From: Melieria omissa
Lineage: Eukaryota > Arthropoda > Insecta > Diptera > Ulidiidae
Assembly: GCA_963971225.1 (NCBI GenBank)
Contig: OZ020268.1
Coordinates: forward strand, 54,125,900-54,189,899
Direction: 5' to 3'
Length of the DNA stretch: 64,000 nucleotides
Under the pieces are notes generated by a model. It was not told the DNA's origin, ran no database searches, and was given only the letters and a program-made list of their open reading frames with translations. Made by a program: the position numbers and the translations under genes. Shown piece by piece: positions 55,224 through 64,000 of the stretch; position 1 is the stretch's first letter; every line of letters starts with the position of its first letter.

Positions 55224-55708
55224 CCCTTTCGACCCCGAATTTGACCCTGTGTCTCGATATTACTTGTTGGTATTTAAATCATGAAACACATGCACACGAC
55301 ATTTAATGTCGCCACACCTCTTTGTTAGAGTTCTAGAGCTAGTTTACTTTTTGAACAGTTTTAGCTTGAAACGGGTCAAATAAATTTTGTATCAATATTT
55401 TGTAATTGCAGAAACATTATTTAATATTTATGGAAAAATACAAAGTTATCACTTTTTGATTTTATTTAACCATTATTAAATAAACAGGGTTTTGATCAAA
55501 CGCGCCCAATTCGTAGACTTCAATTAAAACACAAACTTTCCGTGATATCGCTGCAAATTATTGGAAATTATTTTGGGGATAACAGTAAAATTTTTGTAAT
55601 TTGCTTTGAATTCACTTCTAATATTAATTTGTTGATGCCTACTTAAATTAAACTCATAAATCAATCGTAGCATTTGCTATAAGATGACAAATAACGTTGG
55701 GATCGAAA
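55224..55708. mobile_element. Possible TTAA-type MITE
   Basis: TTAA then CCCTTTCGACCCCG on the left; on the right TTTCGATCCCAACG (inverted) then TTAA. The left end resembles that of the 39459 MITE. The match is imperfect. Confidence 0.35.
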
Positions 55709-55712
55709 TTAA

Positions 55713-56821
55713 ATAAATTAAATGAAATTGTATCCTATTTTAAAAAGTCCCATATTATTGCATTCAATGCTTTACTGTTCTACCTAATCATATCCTATAT
55801 TACCTACAATACAATCCTACCCTGCGTTATTATATACAATTCTATACGATTCCCATTCTTGTCGATTCTTATTTAGTTTTCAACTCTATCTTATTTTATT
55901 CTACCATATGGTTTTCTATCTTTTTTGTTTTAGTCTATTCTTTCCTTATATTCTTATCTTATTCCATCCTACCTTATCTGATCTCATCTTATTTCATCTC
56001 AATCTCAATTTCCTTGCTAAGATTAAATGGTTCACAAAAAATCCCGTTTGGATCTACAGGGATCCCAACATATAATGGAAGGACACCGGTTTTCCGAAAA
56101 ATGATGGGATTCACGATGGACCCAACAGGGTCTCCAAGTGAAAGTGCTTGCCGCACACACCCCTCTCGTAACCGAGCCTAACCTAACCTATCTCATTTAA
56201 ATTTTTTCTATGTTATTTTATCTCAATTTATTTATTTATTTGTATGTTGTACCCTGAATGAATTTTTTCTGAACCTCTTGTAAAATCTCCATAGCAGTAT
56301 TTCAATCTTTAATTTTTGTATAACTTTTTCTTCTCAACAATTTTCATTCCAAATTTTCACTTGACTCTCGATAGCTCTTTGCCATTTTTACCATGAACCG
56401 GTCGCGTCTTTGAAGCTCACGCTTCGCAGTCGGCGTGCTCGACAATACTCCAGAAAGCCTTCAGCAGCCGCGCTGGAACTCGGTTGCGTGTACATGCTCG
56501 GCCGGACACAGTTAAACGCACCGACAGCGCCAAGCGAAGCTCCAGCTCCAAGCGAGCTTATCACGAAAAAATCGTTATCAACCGTTCGGCGACCATCGTC
56601 GTGCACGTTGATGTGCATTTTATTTGTGTTTGTGTGTGTGTGCGTGTCATTCGCTCGCTGCCCGTAACTGCCATTGTGGCGCAGTGCGCAAGCTGGCTAA
56701 GCGTTTCTCGTCAAACATTTATTAATTAATAACAACAAAAAACACATGCAGCAACAAGCCCCAAAACATTTACGCGCACGTTAACGCTTACATTCGTACA
56801 CACACACACACACACCCACAC
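55713..56821. other. Pyrimidine-rich simple sequence and unclassified DNA
   Basis: Bases 55740-56010 are rich in TTCTATCTTATT-like pyrimidine phrases. Bases 56040-56190 with AACCTAACCTATC may be a LINE 3' relic. Bases 56390-56820 are GC-richer and may belong to the 5' UTR of the Myb/SANT-like gene. Confidence 0.35.
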
Positions 56822-57018
56822 ATGCACAACAGCGTACCGCCAAAGACGAACTGTTGTCACTTTTATCGAAACCTCACAAACGCTCCCGGCCGCGTCCATG
56901 CCAAGGCACAACGCCGCACTCGCACTTTGGCTGAATTCAGTGCGGTTTACGCGATTACAGGCTTCGGTCCGAATCATTTCGCGCTTTTGGCGCTCTGCTT
57001 CACTAACACAATTAAGAA
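56822..57018 (+). other. Upstream exon of the Myb/SANT-like gene, possibly coding
   Basis: A donor AAGAA|GTAAGC at 57018/57019 pairs with TTGCAG|CTTCAAG at 57070/57071, a 52-base intron with a CACTAAAT branch-like site. The ATG at 56822 reads through 65 codons and joins in frame with the main ORF. The N-terminal part would be His/Cys/Arg-rich without a domain, so it may only be 5' UTR. Confidence 0.45.
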
Positions 57019-57095
57019 GTAAGCGCCGAACTACGTTTTCACTAAATGCTTTTGTGCTTCTGCGTTGCAGCTTCAAGACGTCTCACAAAAAGCGA

Positions 57096-58900
57096 ATGAA
57101 GATGGAGAAGACTCCCCGCTATACGCAAAGGGAGCGCAACATGGTGCTGGGCTTCGCCGCCCAGTACAAGGACGTCATTGAGAATAAGCGCACTGATGCC
57201 GAATCGAATCGCAAAAAGGACGAAGTGTGGCGTCAGATAGCGAAGGAGTTCAATGCGCGCGTCTACCATCAGCGCTCGTCGAAGCAGCTGCGTCAGCTGT
57301 ACAAGAACATGAAGCTGCTGCTGAAGAAGGACCTGTGCGGCGACGGAAAGGGCAATCGTTCGTTTATGGATCTGCTGAATACGCTGTCGCAGCAGGAGTC
57401 GGTGGCGCAGTACATTTCCGAGCAGATGTCGCCGAGCGGCGGCGCCTATAGCAATCGACAGCAGAAGTACGACGACGACTACGATGACTCAAAGGTGAGT
57501 TAAGTGGATTGCCAGAGCGGTGGGTCGGTGGTGGTGGTGGTGGTGGTGGTGGTGAGCAGACGTATTAAGCGAGCTAAACTGATAATTGAGTGCGGTTTAC
57601 GCACGTTTCCGTCTAAACTGGGTGCAGTCGCGCAATGTTATGAAACCGAGCGTAAGGTGAGGTCAATTAGGGCGACGTACATAAAAGCTTAAATGGCGGG
57701 TGTAATTTTCGTTATTACATAATAGCGACGCGGTTTAGGTGCCAAACGGACGCTTTAGCCATTATTTTCAAATATCAATGACATTTATTAAGATGCATAA
57801 ACTTCTTCGTTTGGTGAGTTTGTATTAAAAATGCTTTGTTTTCGCAGAATCCCTTCCCTTCGGTCGGCTTTGATGGCATGGATCCCGATGTGATTGTTAT
57901 CAAATCGGAGGACATCAGCGATAATGACCAGTCACAGAACGGCGGCAATGCCGATGACATGGACGACGACGATGACGATTGTCTTAGTCCGAAGGACATA
58001 CCCGAAGTTTGTCTGGAAGAGGAAGACGACGAAATATTCGCCACCGACCTGCGTCAGTCCACGCCCCTACCGCAGCAGCACCAGCATCGTCAGCAATTTC
58101 AGTTAAATGCACAGCAGCAACAACAACCACAAGGCACACATCAGCAACAGCCGGAGGTGACCATACAGAATGTGGGTGGCATACGTGTGGGCAGCATCGG
58201 CAGCTTAGCCAATCTCAAAGCGCTGCAAAATGGCAACAATTCCGCGCTGAGCATTACGCATGCCAGCAATAATGGCAGCGGCGGCAGCAATGGCAATGGC
58301 CAAACGAACAACAACAATAACAGTAGCGGTAGCAATGGCAACAATAACAACAACAATGGCAGCAACAGCACTAGTGCGAACAATAATCGCCGGTCGAGTG
58401 CCGAGCAGGCACAGCAGCATTTGCTGCTCAACGGACTTGGACTAAGCGCCGTGCATCCGCCTGAACCGCCACTGCCCACATTACAGCGTGCCACGCATGC
58501 CAATAATAATGGCAGCAGCAACAATAATAGTCACAGTAACAACAATAGTCTGCTGAACAGTGCTAATCAGCTGCTGCTGAGCTTAGGTGCCAATGCTTAT
58601 ACGAGCCACAAGCATGGCAGCGCCAACCATGGACATCACAACAGTCACAGCAACAACCACAACAACAACAGTGGTGCTGGCAGTCATAGTACGCAACACA
58701 GTCGCAACAACGATTACCTGATGACGCTGGCAATTGAGGAGCGCAAACGAAAAATAGATTTGCTGGATGCGCAGATCGAGTACTGGAAAACTCTGACCAG
58801 GAAGCTGGACGCGAATGCGACGCACAGTCCGATGCCGGCGTGCGCGTGCCACTTCCCCGGCAAGGTGAACGGCTTGCAGACGCCAGCCAGCAGCAGCTAG
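57096..58900 (+). CDS. Myb/SANT-like DNA-binding transcription factor
   Basis: Exons 57096-57494 and 57848-58900, phase 0, with GTGAGT donor and TTTTCGCAG acceptor; 483 codons to TAG. Residues about 7-85 form a Myb/SANT-like trihelical domain with conserved KDVIENKRTDAESNRKKDEVW and LRQLYKNMKLLLKK. This is the type found in FSBP/MSANTD and fly Apontic-class proteins, so nuclear sequence-specific DNA binding is expected. Residues 147-155 (DVIVIKSED) hold a SUMO-interaction-like VIVI next to a psi-K-x-E site. A long low-complexity Asp/Glu, Gln, Asn, Ser and His region follows. Residues about 422-455 (LAIEERKRKIDLLDAQIEYW) form a C-terminal helix likely for dimerisation. The ATG at 57096 is chosen because the domain follows at once; another ATG lies two codons later. 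The frame continues past TAG. Confidence 0.85.
57527..57554 (+). repeat. GGT microsatellite in the intron
   Basis: About nine GGT units shortly after the splice donor of the Myb/SANT-like gene. Confidence 0.9.
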
Positions 58901-59152
58901 TCCGATGCGGAGGAGGAGGATGATGATGACGACGATGAAGTTGACGACGATGAGAAAGCGGAAAAGTGCATTGCTGACGTTGCTGTGGCGGAAAAGCTGC
59001 CAAATATAGAGTGTGGCTTCAGCAACGTGGAACAGCAGGCGGCAGTGGTGGACAGCGATGGCTACGAAGTGGTTGAGATGGACGCTTTGGCAGAAGCGCT
59101 GGAAATGAGTGACAACACTGCGTCTTGCCTGTTGTTGCAAATGTATAAATGA
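58901..59152 (+). other. In-frame extension after TAG (readthrough candidate)
   Basis: The reading frame of the Myb/SANT-like gene remains open for 83 codons after TAG 58898-58900 and ends at TGA 59150-59152. The translation begins SDAEEEDDDDDDEVDDDEKA, continues with balanced codons such as VVDSDGYEVVEMDALAEALE, and closes LLLQMYK. The acidic bias matches the upstream protein and codons are GC-rich in third position compared with the AT-rich sequence right after 59152. Confidence 0.6.
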
Positions 59153-59914
59153 ATCAAGGCCATAGATCAAATTCGGGAAAGGCAAAGTGCCCAAAGTAAA
59201 CAAATTTTATATACATGAAGCCAACCGCAACAACAACATGTAGTCAACTGTTTCTACACTGATTTTTTTAATTTTTAAATGTTTGCACAGTAGGAAAGCG
59301 GTTCATTTCAAAGCGACAGTTGTAGCTTTTAAACACTTTTGCTTCGTAGTTTAGTGTTAATACATAATTAGAAAGTAAGACTTATTTTTTATATTTTTTG
59401 TTGTGCTCTATGCAATTTTTGTATTTATACGTCGTTTCATATGCCATATTTGATAATTTAACACTTTTAAAAATTACTCTTAGCAAATGTACAAACGTGG
59501 TTCCTAATCTAGTCTTTGACGTATGAAATGTCAAAAATCCCCCAAAATAGGCTGGCAACTATTGCCTTAATTTTTATACATGTACTGCAGTAGTGAGGAG
59601 GGATTTAAATTGATTGTATTAACAGTTTTATGTTTTAAGTGTTTAGGTTTATAAACAAAAATCACAGTCAGTAAAATTTTGGTGAATTCTATTGATGCCA
59701 TGGCATGAACAGCAACATGTCCAGTACTTAGCCTTAACAAAAACTTAACCCTCAACTTCAACACTATGAAAAAAATACAGTGAGAAAATACAGTTAAGCT
59801 GAAGAGGTAAATTATTTTAGAATACTTTTTGTTGTAATTATCCACTCTTAATGTAAAGGCAAATTTTTAACTTGGATTGTTTTTGTTTTTAAATATGCTA
59901 TTAAAATTGTAATA

Positions 59915-60091
59915 CAGTACTTTTCACTTAAAGTGAACTTCGAGGGACCGGACAAAATGGTTCGTTTTAACCGAAAGTTTGCTTTTAAAGGGGTTCGTAA
60001 TAAGCGAAAAGATGAAGCGCGTACTTTTGAAATTGGTTCGTTTTAGGCGGAAAATCGTTTTAAACGAGTTCGTTATAAGCGAAAAGCACTG
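59915..60091. mobile_element. pogo-like MITE with CAGTGCTTTTCGCTTA ends
   Basis: The left end is CAGTACTTTTCACTTAAAGT; the right end inverted is CAGTGCTTTTCGCTTATAAC; TA lies on both sides. GTTCGTTTTAA/GTTCGTTATAAGCG phrases recur inside. The length is 177 bases. Confidence 0.65.
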
Positions 60092-60352
60092 TATTCTAAT
60101 TTAAAATTTTAATAAATTTTTGATTGGCTTTTAAAAATTATTAATTCACTCTATATCTTTATATCACGTGGTGTCATATTAGTATAGTTGCAGTTGAGTG
60201 GTGAACCGAACCAAAAGTATCTAAACATTTTAATTTATTTGAACACAGTGTTGAGTAAGAAATTGATTAGACTAATAATTAGTACTGTTAGTTGGTAAAA
60301 GTTACATGTTGCTATGAGTTTAATTGTAGTTTTTATTTTACTAAAAATTATA

Positions 60353-60602
60353 CAGTCGTGTCTAGATATAGTGAACTAATTATTGCAAGGCCTGTTCACA
60401 GTATTGAGGTTGTTCTTTATATGAAGGTTAACATTTTTTTCAATAACTCGTTTTATTTGCTCAATATACACTTTTTGTTTTTTGCCTGAAATTGCTTTCA
60501 AAATTGTTTTCAATATTTAGAGGCTCCATGTCCACATTTAGGTATTCACTATATCTGGAGGTGTTCACTATATAGGGTGTTCACTATACCCAGACACGAC
60601 TG
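60353..60602. mobile_element. pogo-like MITE with CAGTCGTGTCTRG ends
   Basis: Inverted ends CAGTCGTGTCTAGATATAGT and CAGTCGTGTCTGGGTATAGT, both continuing GAAC, with TA flanks. GTTCACTATA is repeated near the right end. The length is 250 bases. Confidence 0.75.
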
Positions 60603-61424
60603 TAATAATAATTACAATAAAACTTCACTTTTGTGAAATTTATACATAAATAACCTTATTAGTTGTTAGTCTGAAGCAGTTTTTTCATCAACGGTGTGCT
60701 GAGTGTACACTTAGTTTTATTTATTTATAAATGTACTTAGTTATGTGTTGTATTTCTGTGTGTTCCTCGGTTAACTGTTTGCCCAAAGTCCATATTGCCA
60801 TTTTACACACTAGTCTAATTATTTATAAATCATTCAACCATTTAATTTATAAACTTGTTTTCATTTATAAAAAGTAAATGCTAACAAATAAAAATAGCCA
60901 AATGCAAGTTTTAAAAAAGTTTTGACTTGAATATGAACATTGCATAGTATGCGAAAGAAGCCTAGTCATGTAAAACAAATCTAATTAATAAAAACATAGA
61001 CTAGAATAAAGTAAAATTTAATATAACATAAAACGTATGCATAATATAATAAAGTAGAAAATAGCATAGTAAAACTGAAGTTATGGTAAAGAAATGCGAT
61101 TGAATATAATTTAAAAAAGAAGTATAACTAAAATGTATTTGTGTACAGTGAAATGTGAATAAAATTTTTTTGACATAACGTTTGTCTCATAATTAATTTT
61201 GCACACAAGGTTTTACACGAAAGGTTAAGTTGGTGAAATGATTCAGCGTCTTTTAATATAAAGCAGAGTTCATTTAAAATTGGGGTAAGTTTTAAGAAGG
61301 TGGCTACACTTGTTGCTGAACATTCAGGAACCGGAAGATATTCACTTTGATATGGGGCTTGTAACGACAAGAAGCCGCTGCTGGTATACATAGAAATAAA
61401 GTATACATATATACATGGTGCGAT

Positions 61425-61895
61425 CCATCCTTTACAGGAAAGGCGAGATAGCCATCCGGAATAAATACTGGCAAAAACAACCAGGCCTCGAACATTCCAA
61501 GATGGTTATCGGATCTTATAATAAGAAAAGGTTCGAGGAATGTATGAGTCTCTCAAAGAATAATCTAAGGATTATCACAGGTATAATGACAGGGCACTGT
61601 AGATTGAACTATCATCTAACCAAACTAGGTATCAGGGTCAACGAACTCTGTAGGTTCTGTGTGCAGGACAATTAAACTGCAATACACATACTAAGCACAT
61701 GCCCTGCACTAATGCACAAACGGAAAAAGCACCTGGGTGACTTTACTATACCAGGATCGGATTGGGTTTCCAAAGGCTTAGGAAATATACTAAGATTCCT
61801 TTTGGATACTGGACTCACGGACGAACTGTGAAGGCCATGAAGGGGGCACAATAGATCTCTTAGGTCGCGGTGCACATTCCCCGGTAATAATAATA
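61425..61895 (+). pseudogene. 5'-truncated I/LOA-like LINE, C-terminal region with TSD
   Basis: A perfect 14-bp target duplication ATACATGGTGCGAT lies at 61411-61424 and 61896-61909, with a short (TAA)n tail before the right copy. The coding relic reads LRIITGIMTGHCRLNYHLTK, then CRFCVQDN, a stop at 61673, then AIHILSTCPALMHKRKK, as in the RNase H-distal C-terminus of I/LOA/R1-type ORF2. Confidence 0.8.
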
Positions 61896-61909
61896 ATACA
61901 TGGTGCGAT

Positions 61910-62928
61910 GATTTTCAAAGTATATTCAGATAGTAGAATAAATATTTTGGTCTAAAGTAAAGATCCTATTGAAAGCCCAATTGCGATCGCTTTAAAACAA
62001 CATTGCCATACTTGACAAATTTCAAAACATAAATAAATATCAGATTATTGAACCAAATCTCGTTTCGTAAAAACATTGACAACTTGAACTTGATTTGATT
62101 TATGTTTAATGTAATTTATCAATATTTATCCCGCTAAACGGAATTAAATAAAATAACGCAAAGAATCGCTACAAAGCGACCGCTTACCGTGAATGGCACA
62201 ATGAGAATGATTGTTAGCGCTAGCTGGTGTTGGCAACACTGGTACCGACAAAACGAATGGAAGGCGAAGTAAAAAACGCACAATAGACCTTCCGACGGCA
62301 CGGCAAATAAAATAAGAAAATACACTATTACGAAAAAGTATTAATATTGTAGACGACCAGGTGGCGCAACGCAAACAATGCGAACAGGCACAATCGGCAG
62401 TGCGGGCGCAATTACGTTGAACTCTGATTAGCCAGCAAAATCAGGGGAAAATGGCACCAAGATGATGATGGTGATGACAACACCAGCAGCAGCAACAACA
62501 ACAATAGCAGCAACTGTAACAGAAGCAGCAGCACACGAGTAGAGCAGTGTGACCACGAACAATTCCACGACTTATCTCCCATGCAAAGCAGTAAAATATT
62601 AGCCGAAAGACACTAAATAGCAGCAGTAGAAAAGCTCAATTGGATTTGGAATAAACGAAACAACGGCCCGCGGGCAGCGCACAGAGCGGATAGTGCGGGC
62701 GGACGACCGATAGATTGTCTGGTTGCGAGTGCAAAGCGCTCGCCCACCAAACGCTGCGCTGCCAAACAGCAGTTTGTCAGCGGAAGTCGGCAAACAAACA
62801 ACAACGAAACGAAGAGTTTTTAACTGTAGAAGCAGCAACAAAAAACAAAACCACCTAATTAAAATTCAAACAACGCGCAACAGTAAAGCCAACAACGTTC
62901 TAAAGTAGCAGCAGCAGCGCGACCAAAC
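61910..62928 (+). other. Region upstream of the MTMR10/12-like gene
   Basis: AT-rich to about 62330, then GC-richer with CAGCAGCAACAACAACA-type sequence (62480-62560) typical of fly 5' UTRs. The 5' UTR of the next gene probably lies in 62340-62928; no TATA or clear initiator was identified. Confidence 0.4.
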
Positions 62929-64000
62929 ATGGCCAGCATGGCCGACCGGAAGCGAAACACCTTCATGAGCTATGTTGCGCCGCCATCGGGCGATGTAAGT
63001 GGCTGCATCAGCCTGTTAACTCAAGTCAGACTAACGCTTTGATGTTGTTTTGTCCTTTTCAGCTGCAGTATCAAGCTGGCAGCGACGACTGGCTGCCCAG
63101 CGAACTGCGCGACGTCCACCTGGCCAAGCCGCGTCTTTTGCACAGCGAACTGGTGGTAGCATCGGCGCCCGCTTACCTCTACTCCGCCATCATGCCGCCG
63201 CCCTCAGACAGCAGCAGTGACGCCGATATGGCCAAGCAGGCCATTTTCGGTCTGCTGAGTGTGACCAACTTCAAGTTGGCCTTTGTGCCGCTGCAGCGTC
63301 AGACACACCTGACCCAAGAGTCCTATCAGGAGCATCTGTACTTGCAGTGCAACGATGTAACGCTGAACAACATTGACTGTGTCTATCAGCTGGCGGAGGG
63401 CGGTCGTGTGGCGGCGCTGAGCGGTGGCGGCAATCGTCGTAAAAAGCTCGACGCGCAGCAGAAGGTGATGAGCGGTCGCATTACGGCGCTGCACATTGTG
63501 TGCAAGAACTTCCGTCTGCTGAAGTTTGCCTTTCAGCAGTCCAAGGCTGGCCCCGACTACGGCAAGCTAATTGCTTCGGCGTTGGCCCGATTTGCTTATC
63601 CGTCGCGGCACGACCTGAGCTTTGCCTTCTGCTACCGCGAGCCCTACTACTCGACGCTGGCGAAGTCTAGTGTCACCATGTACGCAACGAAGAACGACTG
63701 GGCCCGCGAACTGATACGCTGCGGTGCCAGTGAATGGCAAGTTGTGAGCACCGACAGTTTGCCACAGTTGCAGCATGCACTGCATGCGGCCAAGTACACG
63801 CTGCCGCCGCACTTTGTTGCGCCTAAAAGCTGTACGGTGGAGCGTTTTCTCGATCTGTCGCGTGCATTTTGCGATTCACGTGCCGCATTCTGGGTATACG
63901 GTTACTCCAATGCGTCGCTAGTGCGACTGGCCGAGCTGAGGCCGGCGCTGCAGCAGGACACTAAACTGGAGAACGTGATGCTGGAGCTAGTGCGAAAATG
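62929..64000 (+). CDS. Myotubularin-related protein (MTMR10/12-like), N-terminal part
   Basis: Exon 1 62929-62994 (MASMADRKRNTFMSYVAPPS and GD), a 68-base intron 62995-63062 (GTAAGT...TTTTCAG), then exon 2 open to the right edge, 334 codons in all. The order matches MTMR10/12-type inactive myotubularins. Residues about 30-175 form a PH-GRAM-like domain (LHSELVVASAPAYLYSAI, GLLSVTNFKLAFVPLQ, ITALHIVCKNFRLLKFAF). The linker to the phosphatase-like domain follows with the family motif RELIRCGASEWQVVS and FWVYGYSNASLVRLAEL. Such members lack the catalytic Cys and act as adaptors of active myotubularins on phosphoinositide membranes; the active-site region itself is beyond the edge, so loss of catalysis is inferred. 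ATG choice: first ATG (62929) in context AAACATGG; a second lies three codons on. Confidence 0.9.

Larger units (their letters stand above)
59153..61170 (+). other. Probable 3' UTR and downstream DNA of the Myb/SANT-like gene
   Basis: AT-rich sequence with several AATAAA signals (for example near 60109, 60616, 61018, 61153). It contains two TA-flanked MITEs. The mRNA end cannot be set. Confidence 0.4.

Noticed and set aside
58141..58524. Minus-strand poly-Leu ORF
   Set aside because: Antisense of Asn/Ser/Gln/Gly repeats in the Myb/SANT-like protein.
58583..59203. Minus-strand ORF of 206 codons
   Set aside because: It lies opposite the repeat-rich exon and its in-frame extension; low-complexity GC-rich coding DNA produces antisense open frames. 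The Leu/Val-rich translation has no domain.
1..64000. CRISPR array or bacterial operon
   Set aside because: No regularly spaced identical repeats; introns, poly(A) signals and eukaryotic transposons show nuclear insect DNA.

Overview
The window looks like nuclear DNA of a higher (cyclorrhaphan) fly. It is AT-rich and has short spliceosomal introns, a typical dipteran RpL17 gene with ncRNA-like repeats in its intron, and insect transposons (BEL/Pao, mariner, DD37E Tc1-like, jockey/CR1-like and I/LOA-like LINEs, hAT, piggyBac-like and pogo-like MITEs, tRNA-derived SINEs). A tephritid fruit fly is a plausible guess but is not shown by the sequence. There are no bacterial-type operons, CRISPR arrays or rRNA genes.

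Host genes are few. RpL17 lies on the minus strand (coding 23783 to 22092, two coding exons, 186 aa, TOP-type 5' exon near 24047). A plus-strand gene for a Myb/SANT-like DNA-binding protein spans about 56822-59152. Its 483-codon ORF ends in TAG but the same frame stays open for 83 more acidic codons, which makes it a stop-codon readthrough candidate. The first 334 codons of a myotubularin-related MTMR10/12-type pseudophosphatase gene start at 62929 and run off the right edge. A short ORF at 45422-45538 with a TATA box and signal peptide may encode a small secreted peptide.

The rest is mostly a graveyard of nested mobile elements. Left part (1-20570): a LINE at the edge, a tandem repeat split by a SINE, several MITEs, then a 5'-truncated BEL/Pao element (12632 to about 18170). 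Its 3' LTR is split by a mariner deletion derivative, itself split by a hAT MITE with an exact 8-bp target duplication. Middle (27926-34045): pogo-like terminal repeats enclose a MITE, a mariner carrying a LINE, a TA-flanked hairpin MITE and a LINE relic. Next (34760-38853): a TTAA-flanked piggyBac-like element encloses a mariner, a DD37E element and a SINE with perfect 12-bp TSD. Then (39259-43709) a hAT element with perfect 8-bp TSD encloses TTAA MITEs, a LINE and another SINE. Finally (50267-52596) a TTAA element encloses a mariner remnant that encloses an intron-containing, long-TIR Tc1/Minos-like transposon.

Recurrent points are at least four, possibly six, unrelated TTAA-flanked terminal-repeat families; a SINE family whose body is joined to different tRNA heads; and two DD37E copies sharing the same two internal UGA codons. 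Almost every transposon ORF is broken, so present-day activity is unlikely except perhaps in trans.
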